Assembly (NCBI GenBank): GCA_032615215.1
Contig: CP128433.1
Coordinates: 1,261,501-1,325,500 of the forward strand
Origin: Microbulbifer sp. MKSA007
GTDB taxonomy: Bacteria; Pseudomonadota; Gammaproteobacteria; Pseudomonadales; Cellvibrionaceae
Direction of reading: 5' to 3'
DNA: 64,000 nt
Part shown: positions 40,848 through 50,467 of the stretch, piece after piece
Layout: each line of letters begins with the position of its first letter
Position numbering within the stretch: the first letter of the stretch is position 1
The notes under the pieces: generated by a model
What the model was told of the DNA's origin: nothing
Databases searched by the model: none
What the model saw: the letters and a program-made list of their open reading frames with translations, nothing else
Made by a program: the position numbers and the translations under genes

Positions 40848-42260
40848 ATGAAAAAAGTATTAACAGTATTGCTTCCAGCAGCAGTGCTTACAGGTGTTGT
40901 TGCGCCGAAAATTGTTGGCATTCAACTTGAGTCATCCATTGATGAAATAGTCACTGCCGCGAATGAAAATTCGGCATACACGGTTGAAGTAAAAAGCATG
41001 GATTCATCCTGGTTTTCAACCCAGACAACCTTTTTGGTGAGCTTGGATGTCAGTGCTTTCTCGGATGTATCAGGTGCCCCTGAAATTGATCCTTTTTCTG
41101 TAGAAGTAGACTTTAGTGCTTCCCACGGCCCCTTCCGTTTCGGCGAGCATGCTGGTTTTGGTTGGCTTGGCTGGACGCTAGAAGTTGCCGGTGATCAATT
41201 GCGTGAACATTTGGTTTGGGCTGAGGAAGCTCCTTTTTACCAGATCCATGGCAATATGAATGCCTTAGGTGGTTATTACTATAACGATAGCATTACGCCA
41301 TTTACTACTGATGTTGAGAATCAAAAAGCTCAGTTAACCTTTAGCGGTTTTCAAGGGAAAGGGCAATATCAGGATGAGCAACTAGCTTATCAGGGGAGTG
41401 CCGATAGCCTTACCGTTACTTCCGAGCTAAGGGATTTTAAGGTTGAAAGGTTGACTATGGATATGACCATGCCTTCCTCCCTTGAAGCAATTTTTGAGAG
41501 TGCTTTTTATGATTCTGATACAACAATTAACCTTGGCGTCATCAAGTTAATAAATGATAAAGAGCAGGAAGAAAATGTTGACATTGCTGATCTATATATA
41601 AAAGCCAGTACTGAACTTAACCCAGAAAATCAGCTGGGGAATATGCAAGTTGCCTATGGAACTAAAAAGGTTGATATAGCTGAATTCCATGGTGAAGACC
41701 TGGCCCTTGAGCTTGAGGTCACCAATATCAGTCAGGAATTTTTGAAGTCTTATCAGGACTTTGCCGTCTCACTCAATAAACTACCTACGGAAGAAGCAAC
41801 CGCTAAGACAATGGAGTTTATGAGCGAAAACTTGCTATCTTTAGTGGCTGGCGAGCCTCAACTGAACATTACCAGCTTACGTGGCACTTTCCCACAAGGC
41901 AGCTTTAACAGTAACCTTCATACTAGCTTAGTTGGCATCAGTGCGTTACCGGAGCAACCGCTAGATCCGGCTTTTTGGCTGTCACACACCTTAGTTGACG
42001 GAGAGCTAAGTGGCGATAAAGCTGTGATTGAATTTATTGCCGTACAAGTGATGAAAGCCCAATTGAAAAATAACCCTCAAACTCAAGGTATGAGTGAAGA
42101 GCAACTGGAGCAAATCGCTGCTCAACAAGTGCCGACGATATTAGCGTCTCTTGAACAGCAAGGTTTGTTAGTGTCTACCAATGACGGCTACATCTCAAAT
42201 GTCAGCCTGAAAGACAGCGAGCTTAAGGTGAATGAAAAACCTATGCCGCTACCGCTTTAG
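40848..42260 (+). CDS. DUF945 (YdgA-like) protein
   Basis: 470 residues. N-terminal hydrophobic segment (signal/anchor, LTVLLPAAVLTGVVAP), then long beta-rich repeats with FSASHGPFRFG, a pattern of the DUF945/YdgA family, and a C-terminal helical segment (SEEQLEQIAAQQVPTI). Envelope protein of unknown function. Plus strand and long, so not a typical cassette; a hairpin terminator follows. Confidence 0.78.
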   Translation: MKKVLTVLLPAAVLTGVVAPKIVGIQLESSIDEIVTAANENSAYTVEVKSMDSSWFSTQTTFLVSLDVSAFSDVSGAPEIDPFSVEVDFSASHGPFRFGEHAGFGWLGWTLEVAGDQLREHLVWAEEAPFYQIHGNMNALGGYYYNDSITPFTTDVENQKAQLTFSGFQGKGQYQDEQLAYQGSADSLTVTSELRDFKVERLTMDMTMPSSLEAIFESAFYDSDTTINLGVIKLINDKEQEENVDIADLYIKASTELNPENQLGNMQVAYGTKKVDIAEFHGEDLALELEVTNISQEFLKSYQDFAVSLNKLPTEEATAKTMEFMSENLLSLVAGEPQLNITSLRGTFPQGSFNSNLHTSLVGISALPEQPLDPAFWLSHTLVDGELSGDKAVIEFIAVQVMKAQLKNNPQTQGMSEEQLEQIAAQQVPTILASLEQQGLLVSTNDGYISNVSLKDSELKVNEKPMPLPL

Positions 42261-42282
42261 CAGATATTAGCTGTTTGTGATA

Positions 42283-42307
42283 GAAGTGGCTTATTTTAAG
42301 CCACTTC
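42283..42307 (+). terminator. Hairpin terminator after the DUF945 gene
   Basis: GAAGTGGCTTA and TAAGCCACTTC make an 11-bp perfect stem with a 3-nt loop, 22 bp after the stop. The downstream tract is pyrimidine-rich rather than a pure T-run. Confidence 0.65.
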
Positions 42308-43045
42308 ATACTTCCCCTTCTCTTGTTACTCTTCCAAGGCTGATGATTCATTTGTTTTCCTGTTTTAACAGTGTTGTCCTGGGTTGCCAATAAGGTTGGA
42401 CATAGGTTAGTGTTGTAGACGGTATAATCGCAATAATATCTCATCTAAACATTGCTGCCCCGTGGTTATCATGAGCTCATATGTGACTCTCTAAATACTG
42501 ATGATGTAGTTATTAAATCAAAGCTAAGTAATAATAAGTGTTATAGCTTGTGGTGCTCTATTTTTAATTTTAGTATTTTTTTTGGTAAGTAATTATCAAT
42601 ATATTTAGATTGCGAAAGATCGCTTTGTGGATATCTTTAGGGTGGGGTATTGTTAGAACTCTATTTTCAGTTTTTTGATTTCTGATTTGCTAAATTTTTT
42701 ATCTTCAATATCACATGTATCCCTTACTTTATTCATGTGTTCTCCGTTCGGCATTTTACACTTGTGTATATAATGTGTGTATTTAGCATTGTTAGCACCT
42801 AGCAAAACATGTAGTGCTGAGTCTGGTGCCTAATCAAGTTACGTGACTATGACTTTTTGCTTTTGCGGATTTTAAACATTATTATTTCCAGAACTCCTTA
42901 CATCAATTAGCTACGAGACCGCTGGATCAATATTTCCTGAAAATATTTTACTTGTAGATGGATTAATTCCATAAGGCTATTAACGCTTGGGGTTATCTGT
43001 AAAGCTTCGCCGTGTCCAGCTAATTGATTATTGTTAAGCGATGCC
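42308..43045. other. AT-rich gap left of the LysR pseudogene
   Basis: About 740 bp, AT-rich, without a supported gene or repeat. It ends at the reconstructed stop codon of the IS3-interrupted LysR gene. Confidence 0.4.
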
Positions 43046-43188
43046 TTATCTCTCTCCTGACTTGCATTGAACAGCTTGATTTACCTCGCTGAGTATAAAG
43101 TTACGAAATGCCTGTACTCCAGGAGTGTAGTGGTCTAATCCTTCCGGACACTTCGCTAAGATGGTAAAACTACCAAGCGAGGTGAAGT

Positions 43189-43473
43189 ATGACAACAAAA
43201 GGTACACGTCGGCATTTCAAGCCGGAATTTAAGAAAGACGCCGTAGCGCTAGTCTCTGAGCAAGGGTATTCAATTTCTAAAGCAGCAGAGGTTGTAGGAA
43301 CAACAGCCAATAACCTGCGACGCTGGATAAAGGAACTGAAGCAGGAAGAAGACGGTGTGAGGTTGGATGTAGGTGAGCGCGCAGAATTAGAGCGATTACG
43401 ACGTGAAAATAAGCAGTTGCGGATGGAGAAAGAAATCCTAAAAAGGCCAGCGCCTTCTTTGCGAAAGAAATGA
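43189..43473 (+). CDS. IS3-family transposase OrfA
   Basis: 94 residues. Helix-turn-helix (HFKPEFKKDAVALVSEQGYS...NNLRRWIKEL) followed by a leucine-zipper-like helix (ERLRRENKQLRMEKEIL). The usual ending ILKKASAFFAKEMK appears only if one A is added to the A4 run near 43441. So either this is the frameshifting window used to make the OrfAB fusion, or a base has been lost. Confidence 0.9.
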   Translation: MTTKGTRRHFKPEFKKDAVALVSEQGYSISKAAEVVGTTANNLRRWIKELKQEEDGVRLDVGERAELERLRRENKQLRMEKEILKRPAPSLRKK

Positions 43474-43522
43474 AATAAAGTACAGCTTTATTGAAAAACA
43501 GCAAGGCAGCTTTCCTGTTAGG

Positions 43523-44326
43523 GTGCTCTGCCGGGTAATGCAAGTAAGTAAAACTGGTTATTACGATTGGTGTTGCCGTGGTAATAGCTCAATAGATGCT
43601 CAAACATGGCAACTATGCCATCGTTTGAAGGCCCTATTTGCAGAATCTAGACAGAGCCTGGGAAGTCGTCGGTTAATGAAGCTGTTACGTAAAGAAGGCT
43701 TTGAAGTCGGGCGCTATCGAGTCCGCAAGCTCATGAAAAAGCTAGGCTTGGCAGTAAAGCGTAAGAAGCGATTTACACTGACGACAGACAGTAAACATCA
43801 CCTGCCGGTCGCAGAGAACCTTCTGAATAGGGAGTTCTCACCGAGCGCTAAAAATCAAGTTTGGACGACTGATATTACATATATTTGGACTTCGCAGGGC
43901 TGGTTGTACTTGGCGGTAGTGATTGATCTCTATTCGCGCCGGATTATTGGTTGGCATCTAGATCGCAAGATGGAAACGGCCCTGGTAACTCGTGCGTTGA
44001 TGATGGCTGTCAATTTGCGTTCGCCCCCAAAAGGTCTCCTGCATCACTCTGATCGTGGCAGTCAGTATGCCAGCCATACCTACCAAACGTTATTGAGTCA
44101 GCATGGGATGGTGTGTTCAATGAGCCGTAAGGGAAATTGTTGGGACAACGCACCGACTGAACGTTTCTTCAGCAGCCTGAAGCGGGAGTGGGTAACGGGA
44201 AACCTTTATCCGACAAGGGAGGATGCGGTAGCAGATGTAAGAGCCTATATTGCTTATTACAACTCACGCAGAATACATACAACACTGGGAGACCTAGCCC
44301 CTATCGAATTTGAGAAATGTGCTTAA
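43523..44326 (+). CDS. IS3-family transposase OrfB (DDE integrase core)
   Basis: 267 residues from the annotated GTG; the frame extends upstream through KYSFIEKQQGSFPV, the normal OrfB beginning, so it is probably translated as an OrfAB fusion. Catalytic triad: Asp in WTTDITYIW, Asp in HHSDRGSQY, Glu in APTERFFSSLKREW. Intact apart from the frame question. Confidence 0.92.
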   Translation: MLCRVMQVSKTGYYDWCCRGNSSIDAQTWQLCHRLKALFAESRQSLGSRRLMKLLRKEGFEVGRYRVRKLMKKLGLAVKRKKRFTLTTDSKHHLPVAENLLNREFSPSAKNQVWTTDITYIWTSQGWLYLAVVIDLYSRRIIGWHLDRKMETALVTRALMMAVNLRSPPKGLLHHSDRGSQYASHTYQTLLSQHGMVCSMSRKGNCWDNAPTERFFSSLKREWVTGNLYPTREDAVADVRAYIAYYNSRRIHTTLGDLAPIEFEKCA

Positions 44327-45299
44327 AGAAGTGTCCGGTTGGAGTTGACCACAACAGAGTATCAAGTTTTTCGTATGGGCAGACAAGATAATAAGAGAAG
44401 TTGGAATCAATACTTACATCGAATGGTTTTACGATTCTTCCAGATTTTAAGTCATCCTCGATTAGCGATATTCGGCCCAGCGCAACGCCTTGGCAGTTTT
44501 CGACTGCAATTGCGAGAGAGTTACTATCATTCATGACGCTACCTGATCGCGGATCGACATCGTCGACCCCGGCTGCTTTGAGCCACGATGCTCAATCGTC
44601 AAAATTATCTTCATGCAGTAAGGTTTGATGCTTGAGGTCGGAAGGCTCTTTCAAAGGATTTTTGCCGTTAAGCAGCGAAGGGTGGCAAATCGGGCTTAAA
44701 TCGAGCGGCAACGAAAGCCTGGTCACTGAGCCTTGCCAGTTTCCATCACCAGCTCGAATGGAAATATCGACGCCATCGTTAGTGAAATTGGCGAGAGCCA
44801 GGGTATGGTGAACATTCAACTGTATATCAGGGTAGGCTCTCCAGAAGTTACCTAACCGCTGTATTAACCATTTGCTGGCAAAACTGGGGGTTACGCTCAC
44901 GGTTACCACCGGAGATTGACTCTCGGCTTTGATGAGGTGGAGCGTATTTTCGAGTCGATCAAAACATGCACTGGCTTCGGATAACAGCTTTTTCCCAGCA
45001 TCGGTCAATGAAATCGACTTTCCCGCACGATGGAACAATTTTACACCCAGTCTCGACTCCAAATTTCTCACTTGGTGACTGATCGCCGTTTGCGTAACGC
45101 TCAACTCCTTCGCAGCATCGGTAAAACTCATATGCCTTGCCGCAGCCTCAAACCCACGCAAGCCGGCCAAAGATGGTAAAGATCGTGTTTTGGTATGAAT
45201 TAAACTCATAAGTACATGTAATTATATCCTTTTGCTACCAATTTTAAAGATCGTATATTGATCTCCACCCATGAATTATTTGCACTAGAGGATAGCGTA

Positions 45300-46048
45300 A
45301 TGTCCGAAACAAGAGTTGCTATTATGACTGGAACTGGTCAGGGAATTGGTGCCGGCTGCGCCCGCGAAATGGCTAAGGCGGGTTACAAAGTCTCGTTGAT
45401 GTCCCCCTCCAACCGCAGTGTTGAACTGGCCAAGGAATTAGGTGGTATAGGGCGGCAGGGTTCGGTTCTCGAAACCGCAGATCTGCAAGCAATGGTCGAC
45501 GACACGATGCAAACCTATGGCCGTATCGACGCCGTCGTTAGCAATATGGGCCATGGTGGCGGGGTGCCGGAAGAAATTAAAACAGTAGGGTTCGATCCTG
45601 ATTTCAACGGCCCCCTGCTCGAGCTAAGTGATGATCTCTGGCATGAGAGCCTCGATATGTACGTGCTCAATGTCGTCAAGCTTGCCCGTATCGTCACGCC
45701 GATTTATATCGAGCAGGGGGAGGGGCATTCGTCAATATTTCTTCAATGAATACGGTTGAGCCGAGAGCGCCTTATCCGATGAGCATGCTGCGTGGCGCTT
45801 TACATAGTTTTGCCAAGCTCTATGGTGATCGTTATGCAAGATACAATATTCGCATGAATAATTTAATGCCGGGCTTCTGTGAAAACGTAAACCTGTCGGA
45901 GTTTGCCCGCAGATCCATACCCGCACAGCGCACTGCCACGTTCGAAGAAATCGGGCAGACCTGTGTCTTTCTTGCTTCACATGAAGCCCGATACATCAAT
46001 GGGCAAAGTATCTTGTCTGATGGCGGTATGAATCGGGCGGTTCGCTAG
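45300..46048 (+). CDS. Short-chain dehydrogenase/reductase (apparent frameshift)
   Basis: The ATG at 45300 gives the SDR start with cofactor motif GTGQGIGAGCAREM. The frame stops at 45749, and the 3' part (45746-46048) continues with MNTVEPRAPYPMSML and the C-terminal FLASHEARYINGQSILSDGG. One extra G in the G4 run near 45722 joins the parts through EGAFVNISSMNT, which includes the catalytic serine region. YPMSMLRGA is in place of the usual Tyr-x3-Lys, so activity is doubtful even when joined. Divergent from the LysR pseudogene. Confidence 0.75.
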
Positions 46049-46092
46049 ACACTAGCGACTACTTGATTTAGTTGAAAATCCTATTAGAGCGC

Positions 46093-46326
46093 TCAGTACT
46101 TTGAAGCCCAAATTGCCAACCTATGCATGATTGCCTTCTGTGATATCTTGTCTTCTGGAAGCGGTTGAATTACTTTATCGTGAACTAAAAGACGGTAAAT
46201 ATATTCGAGTTTCTCGTGAGCTGAATCGGTAGCTTCGAACTCGACAACTCCTCGCTTGGTGCCATATGCAGTACCGAGTGCTATAGCCTTTTTCACTAAC
46301 TCTTTTTCGTTTTTGAGTTTCTTCAT
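46093..46326 (-). CDS. DUF5062-like small protein (cassette gene)
   Basis: 77 residues: a charged, mostly helical protein (KNEKELVKKAIALGTAYGTKRG ... HRLAIWASKY) that I recognise as like DUF5062 of vibrios. No biochemical role is known. An attC-like site lies immediately to its right. Confidence 0.6.
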   Translation of the reverse strand: MKKLKNEKELVKKAIALGTAYGTKRGVVEFEATDSAHEKLEYIYRLLVHDKVIQPLPEDKISQKAIMHRLAIWASKY

Positions 46327-46334
46327 TATTATGT

Positions 46335-46435
46335 CTCAACGAGGTTGTCGATATTACGCACCTACCGTTTTTAGCAGAGGGAAACTGCGGAACCGCAGGT
46401 CTAGTAATTTTTCAGCTTACCTAAATTTGTTAAGG
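46335..46435 (-). repeat. attC-like site, intact and intron-free (empty-site reference)
   Basis: CTCAAC near the left edge; inner palindrome CTGCGGAACCGCAG; then CTAGTAATTT and TAAATTTG joined directly to TTAAGG, giving the core GTTAAGG at 46429-46435. The attC at 53.99-54.07 kb has the same CTAGTAATTT and TAAATTTG, but there a group II intron separates the G from TTAAAT. Confidence 0.7.
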
Positions 46436-46449
46436 ACTGAACCTCGGCA

Positions 46450-46776
46450 CTAACTCTCCAAGTATGCCCCAACAACCGATTCTAATTCTTGAACTAACTC
46501 TGAGTCCATGTACTTGTATTCATCTGGGATATCTAAGACATGAACTGGCTTATGATCCAGGATTCTAGAGAATTCTGCTATTAGCCTATTTTTATGCTTT
46601 TGTTCCATGATGAATATCACGTCAGCCCAGCGAACATCCGCTGAGCTGACTGTTTTTTTAGCTCGCGGGCTGGTACCCGCAGATTTAGCGTTGAAATCAG
46701 GGTGTTTTCTCCAAATGGCTTCAGCTGTAGGACTACGCCACTGATTCCGGCTACATATGAATAAGAGATTTCGCAT
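46450..46776 (-). CDS. Low-molecular-weight protein-tyrosine-phosphatase-like protein
   Basis: 108 residues. The phosphate-loop region reads FICSRNQWRSPTAEAI, with Cys and Arg spaced as in the LMW-PTP-related group (COG4551 type), and DIPDEYKYMD near the C terminus is the probable acid loop. Predicted tyrosine phosphatase or arsenate-reductase-like; substrate unknown. Ends 14 bp after the attC core; starts 4 bp before the next gene's stop. Confidence 0.72.
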   Translation of the reverse strand: MRNLLFICSRNQWRSPTAEAIWRKHPDFNAKSAGTSPRAKKTVSSADVRWADVIFIMEQKHKNRLIAEFSRILDHKPVHVLDIPDEYKYMDSELVQELESVVGAYLES

Positions 46777-46779
46777 ATC

Positions 46780-47016
46780 TTAATCTTTCTCAGGAAGCTC
46801 AGTATTTAGGATTTGAAGCATAGTTCGCTTGGGGTACTCGATCCCTAATTGCTTAGCTCTACGAAGCTTTTCAGAGCATGTATACATCAACTTCCAGTTT
46901 TTCTCCGAAATCCTCGGCTTTTCAATTCTAGCACTATTCTTATGGGGCTTAGCTTTGGTCTTGGATCTTCTCGCAGCCCTGTTTCTTAAATCATCCATTA
47001 TTCTTTCCTCTATCAA
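46780..47016 (-). CDS. Small basic hypothetical protein
   Basis: 78 residues, very rich in Lys/Arg in the first half (RNRAARRSKTKAKPHKNSAR). Family not recognised. It shares its cassette with the phosphatase-like gene (3-bp spacing), so the two are probably co-transcribed. Confidence 0.6.
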   Translation of the reverse strand: MIEERIMDDLRNRAARRSKTKAKPHKNSARIEKPRISEKNWKLMYTCSEKLRRAKQLGIEYPKRTMLQILNTELPEKD

Positions 47017-47068
47017 TTATCGGGTTCAGCAGCCGCGATAAAACGGAGAGGACTCCTAATCTTGCGTG

Positions 47069-47114
47069 TGTTTAACACTTGGCGCGACGAGGAAGCACAC
47101 AATGCTGAGTCCAG
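47069..47114 (-). repeat. attC left arm, site interrupted by intron 1
   Basis: GTTTAAC (matches RYYYAAC) opens the site. The right core is split: intron 1 is followed by TTAGGT, so the joined core would be an NTTAGGT close to GTTRRRY. Confidence 0.55.
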
Positions 47115-47345
47115 CAACACCTAGCATGGGCATGGACTAATGGAGTTATAGCCCACTGTAGGAAGATTACCGTTCAATGGATTCCATTAAATGCTAACTA
47201 CTAGCGAATGGCAACTGCAGCACTGTGAGATCTTATGGAGAGGAAGCCGCTAGTAAAACGGAGATTCATTACGGATAGGGAACCGCCAATTGCGGAGCCG
47301 CACGATGGGTGGCATGGGGGGGCTAGAAACTACCGGCTACCCGAT
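47115..47345 (+). mobile_element. ORF-less group II intron, copy 1 (231 nt, large internal deletion)
   Basis: Keeps the 5' ~150 nt (TAGCATGGGCATGG; TGCTAACTACTAGCGAATGG) and jumps from GCCGCTAGTAAAA straight to the domain V/VI end, with ACCGCC...GGGTGG in the domain V stem, ending CTACCCGAT. The very next bases are the stop codon of the antisense methyltransferase gene. Confidence 0.78.
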
Positions 47346-47948
47346 TTAGGTTTTTTTCGCTACGATGGAGAATATATGCCAATGATGCGGTGTACCATCT
47401 GTAGTTTCTCCTGAAAGGTCATGTTCAGTCCACTTTAATAGCTCAAAGTTACTGAGGTATTTTCTTATCTTCGATTCATTCATAACTAGAGTATCACTCC
47501 AAAATGCTTCCTTATCATACTCAGGCCCAGCCATTGTGTCTTTCGGCCCTAGGAATGAACCACAAAAGATTCCACCCTCTGTCAAAGAGTCAGTTATTTT
47601 CAACCAAACTGACTCAAAATCTTTTTCAGGACAAAAGAAAAGACTGGCATCAGCAACTACCAGCGAGGACTCAGGATAGTTAAAAGTATTAAAACTATCC
47701 TTTGATAGAATAACCTGCTCATCATCTTTGAATCGTTTACGACATCTAGATATAGATTCATTTTCGATATCAAAGGCATGAACTGTGAAATCTTTACCGC
47801 GCAAATAAGCGATATCTGATCCTGCTCCACAGCCACAATCAATAGCAACCTTTCTTCCTTTTACTTCGCTAAGAGCAAAAATTAAATCTTCTCGAGTATC
47901 ACTGTGTTCTGTTGAGTCATAATATTTGGAGATTTCTCTCGTTGACAT
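47346..47948 (-). CDS. SAM-dependent methyltransferase (cassette gene)
   Basis: 200 residues. Motif I KVAIDCGCGAGSDIAYL (about residues 33-49) and HAFDIENESI give the SAM site; SSLVVADASLFFC is motif IV. Overall TehB/UbiE-like, substrate unknown. The TAA stop directly abuts the 3' end of intron 1, and an attC site begins about 24 bp beyond the start. Confidence 0.82.
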   Translation of the reverse strand: MSTREISKYYDSTEHSDTREDLIFALSEVKGRKVAIDCGCGAGSDIAYLRGKDFTVHAFDIENESISRCRKRFKDDEQVILSKDSFNTFNYPESSLVVADASLFFCPEKDFESVWLKITDSLTEGGIFCGSFLGPKDTMAGPEYDKEAFWSDTLVMNESKIRKYLSNFELLKWTEHDLSGETTDGTPHHWHIFSIVAKKT

Positions 47949-47971
47949 TCCCTATCTCCGATAAGCAGAAA

Positions 47972-48041
47972 ATCTAACGTCGCCAACAGCGGCCGAGCGT
48001 AGCGAGGTCCAGCTCCCGAAGGGGGATGCTACTTGGCCTTG
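47972..48041 (-). repeat. attC left arm, site interrupted by intron 2
   Basis: ATCTAAC (RYYYAAC) then GCCAACAGCGGCC; the loop holds GAGCGTAGCGAGG; right arm CTTGGCCTTG, after which intron 2 begins. Joining across the intron gives GTTATAA. Confidence 0.65.
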
Positions 48042-48383
48042 GTATTCCCAGTATGGGCGTGGACCAATCCCCTGTAGGAATATCACTGCTGAATGGGATC
48101 CATTAAATGCTAACTACTAGCGAATGGCAACTGCAATACCGTAAGGTATCGTGGGGAAGAACCGCTGGTAAGACTACGAGCTGACGGACCGAAATATCCT
48201 AGAAGGCTTAGCTTGGAGGCGAGGTGGACAGGGATACCGAAGCCATATGATCTAACGGGTAGAGTAAATGATATCGTTGCGTGATCGCTGGGTAGATACT
48301 CATTACCGATAGCGAGCTGCCCATTGGGGCCCGCACGATGGGTGGTGTGGAGACCGGTAGATAAAAACTACCGGTTACCCGAT
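48042..48383 (+). mobile_element. ORF-less group II intron, copy 2 (342 nt, internal deletion)
   Basis: 5' end GTATTCCCAGTATGGGCG; lacks most of domains II-IV (jump after GGGTAGAGTAAATGA). Domain V stem AGCTGCCCATT / GATGGGTGGT and domain VI ACCGGTAG / CTACCGGT, ending TACCCGAT. Confidence 0.78.
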
Positions 48384-48413
48384 TTATAAATCGTTAACGG
48401 GGGATCAGGGTAT

Positions 48414-49679
48414 TTAAATCGATGTCAGTTCACGTTTATCCAACGCAATTCGTCCTGATAGAACGACCATCTTGATATTTTTAAGGTCACGAATATCACT
48501 CCAAGGCTGACCATCGACAAGTAGTAGATCAGCAGATTTACCAACTTCAATAGTCCCCAGTTGATCAATTAACCCTAAAGCTTCGGCACCATTTCTAGTG
48601 GCGGCTATAAGCGCTTTCGCATCAGGTAGTCCAGCATCAACCATGCGTGACAATTCATTGTGGTAGCTGTCACCAACAATCATTTTGCCTTGTGTATCAG
48701 TGCCAACTCCAAATTGAACTCCAGCCTCGTGTAGGGCCGGTATATTCAAGTGTCCCTTGGGTTCTCGGCCTAAAGTTGGCACATAAACTATATTGTGCTC
48801 GACAATTAATTGCATTGTTTCTAGGCTAATGAGATTGCCATGTCGCACACCATGCTCAATGGTAGTTATTCCAGCTTTAATAGCTTCATTAGTTTCTTGT
48901 GGAGAGCCTGTGTGTACCGCAACCCAAAGCCCATGCTTGCGAGCTTCTGTTGTAATAGCCTGCAAGGTTTCCTTTGAGATGCGTGGTAACGTGATTTCGC
49001 CTTGTTCATTTGTATGGCCCTGATAGACGGCTTTAATACCGTCAATGCCTTGCTCAACCAGAGCAGCGATTTTCTCCTTTACATATTTTGGATCATCGGA
49101 TTGCACGACCATTTGCTCGATCATCCGATTTGGTATTCTTTGAACCGGATGTCCACCAGGAGCAGTAAATATAGGCCCCGCAATAAACATATGTGGCCCA
49201 GCAACCTCCTGGTCATCAAGTGATTTTTTTAGCTTATAAATTCCCGAGCTGGGATCGCCGACGGAACGATAACTTGTAATACCTGATTCGATCAGCTTCC
49301 GTCTAACATCTGGTTGCAATCGGATCGAATTCCAAATCATTGCAGGTAAGCTGCTCTCGCTAGAATCAGCTTTACCACTGAAAAAATGACCGTGAAGCTC
49401 TATGAGTCCAGGTACAATTGATTTACCTGTTGCATCAACTTGAATAGCATCTATTGGTACTTCACAAGTATTCCCCAGACAGGAAATTTTTCCATCTTCT
49501 ACAAGGATTCCAGGGTTCTCAATGGGCAACGTACCAGTACCATCAAATAAGCTACCATTGCTAATCCACATGCTTCTACTTGGTTGCTCCCAAACATATA
49601 GATTATGGTTGTAGGCGACTATAAATGCGATCCCACCAAGGACAACAAAGCTGGCAAAATATTTTAGAAATTTTATCAA
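48414..49679 (-). CDS. Amidohydrolase-family protein, membrane-anchored (cassette gene)
   Basis: 421 residues. N-terminal membrane segment (about residues 7-24), so it is exported or anchored. Amidohydrolase metal motifs: PGLIELHGHFF (His-x-His), VAVHTGS, TTIEHG, and FGVGTDTQGKM for the metal-binding Asp. Similar to imidazolonepropionase/prolidase-like hydrolases; substrate unknown. It is unusually large for a cassette gene. It ends 30 bp from intron 2 and is followed by an attC site at its start side. Confidence 0.82.
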   Translation of the reverse strand: MIKFLKYFASFVVLGGIAFIVAYNHNLYVWEQPSRSMWISNGSLFDGTGTLPIENPGILVEDGKISCLGNTCEVPIDAIQVDATGKSIVPGLIELHGHFFSGKADSSESSLPAMIWNSIRLQPDVRRKLIESGITSYRSVGDPSSGIYKLKKSLDDQEVAGPHMFIAGPIFTAPGGHPVQRIPNRMIEQMVVQSDDPKYVKEKIAALVEQGIDGIKAVYQGHTNEQGEITLPRISKETLQAITTEARKHGLWVAVHTGSPQETNEAIKAGITTIEHGVRHGNLISLETMQLIVEHNIVYVPTLGREPKGHLNIPALHEAGVQFGVGTDTQGKMIVGDSYHNELSRMVDAGLPDAKALIAATRNGAEALGLIDQLGTIEVGKSADLLLVDGQPWSDIRDLKNIKMVVLSGRIALDKRELTSI

Positions 49680-49698
49680 TGAGAATCTCCCTTATAAT

Positions 49699-49792
49699 TA
49701 TAACGCCCGACCACCGAGCAAATTTTGATAGCGATTTGTGTGTAATTTCGCTTAAAAAGTGACAGCTAAAATTTATCCCGTGCAGCCACCTG
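49699..49792 (-). repeat. attC left arm, site interrupted by intron 3
   Basis: Begins near TTATAACGCCCG and ends CAGCCACCTG at the intron. With the TTAGATC that follows the intron, the joined core GTTAGAT fits GTTRRRY exactly. Confidence 0.6.
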
Positions 49793-50462
49793 GTACGCCC
49801 AGCATGAGCGTGGATTAAGTGGGGTGAAAGTCCCATGTAGGAGGATCACCATTTAGTGGGTTCCATTAAATGCTAACTACTAGCGAATGGCAACTGCAAC
49901 ACCGCGAGGTCTTATGGGGAAGAGGTCACTAGCAAAACTACCAGCTGACAAATAGAAACATCCTAAAAGGCTTAGCTTGGAGGCGAGGTGGCCAAGGATA
50001 CCGAAGCCGGGTGATCTAACAGGTAGAATTAATGATGCAGTTGTGGAGTGAAAGATCACGCTCCTATCTGGGGGGATCTGTTTCACTTGCTGCTGCGAAG
50101 CTGTCTGCCCAACCCGTTAGCTGACATCACGGGAATAGAGAATAAGTGGCGAACACAGCAGAGCCTCGGTCAGTAATGGCCAAAGTGATTAAACAGAGGT
50201 CAGCCGACGGCATAGTAGCTAAGTGCCTAGATTAATACCTTGGATACGGTCAAAGCCTCAATCCTAAATCCTCGCTCTAAAAGACAGGGCTAGCCTACCG
50301 ATACGTTTTCAGTTGGATAAAGTTGAGGTACCGCACTGCCATGATACTCAACTCAATTGAAGAGCTGTTTGAGACTATCGTTCGCCCGTACAGATAGGGA
50401 GCCGCCCATTGCGGACCCGAACGATGGGTGGTGTGGGGGCCGGTAACTAGAAGCTACCGGAT
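49793..50462 (+). mobile_element. ORF-less group II intron, copy 3 (670 nt, near full length)
   Basis: 5' end GTACGCCCAGCATGAGCG; carries domain I-III-like sequence through AAGTCAGCCGACGGCATAG, where retroelement-bearing relatives would start their reverse transcriptase, then a short domain IV remnant, domain V (GAGCCGCCCATTGCGGACCC...) and domain VI, ending CTACCGGAT. No reading frame for a reverse transcriptase. Confidence 0.82.
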
Positions 50463-50467
50463 TTAGA

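Larger units (their letters stand above)
43126..44356 (+). mobile_element. IS3-family insertion sequence
   Basis: 1231 bp. Imperfect terminal repeats start TGTAGTGGTC on the left and TGTTGTGGTC on the right (reverse complement), both followed within 20 bp by CCGGACACTTC. A 3-bp target duplication GAG flanks it. It carries orfA and orfB and lies within the C-terminal codons of a LysR gene. Confidence 0.9.
43046..45209 (-). pseudogene. LysR-family regulator (GcvA-like), broken by a nonsense codon and an IS3 insertion
   Basis: N-terminal helix-turn-helix (SFTDAAKELSVTQTAISHQV) and effector domain read from 45209 to about 44592, where an in-frame TGA stands where Trp is expected (NFDD-stop-ASWLKAAGV). 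The same frame continues to CPYEKLDT at ~44360. There the IS3 element is inserted, and the last codons (PGVQAFRNFILSEV...) resume on its other side at ~43125, ending at the stop near 43046. Clearly inactive. It is divergent from an SDR gene it probably regulated. Confidence 0.85.

Noticed and set aside
49793..50462. Short minus-strand frames inside the introns (for example 50353-50541) as genes
   Set aside because: They recur only as by-products of the repeated intron sequence and have no ribosome site or family match.
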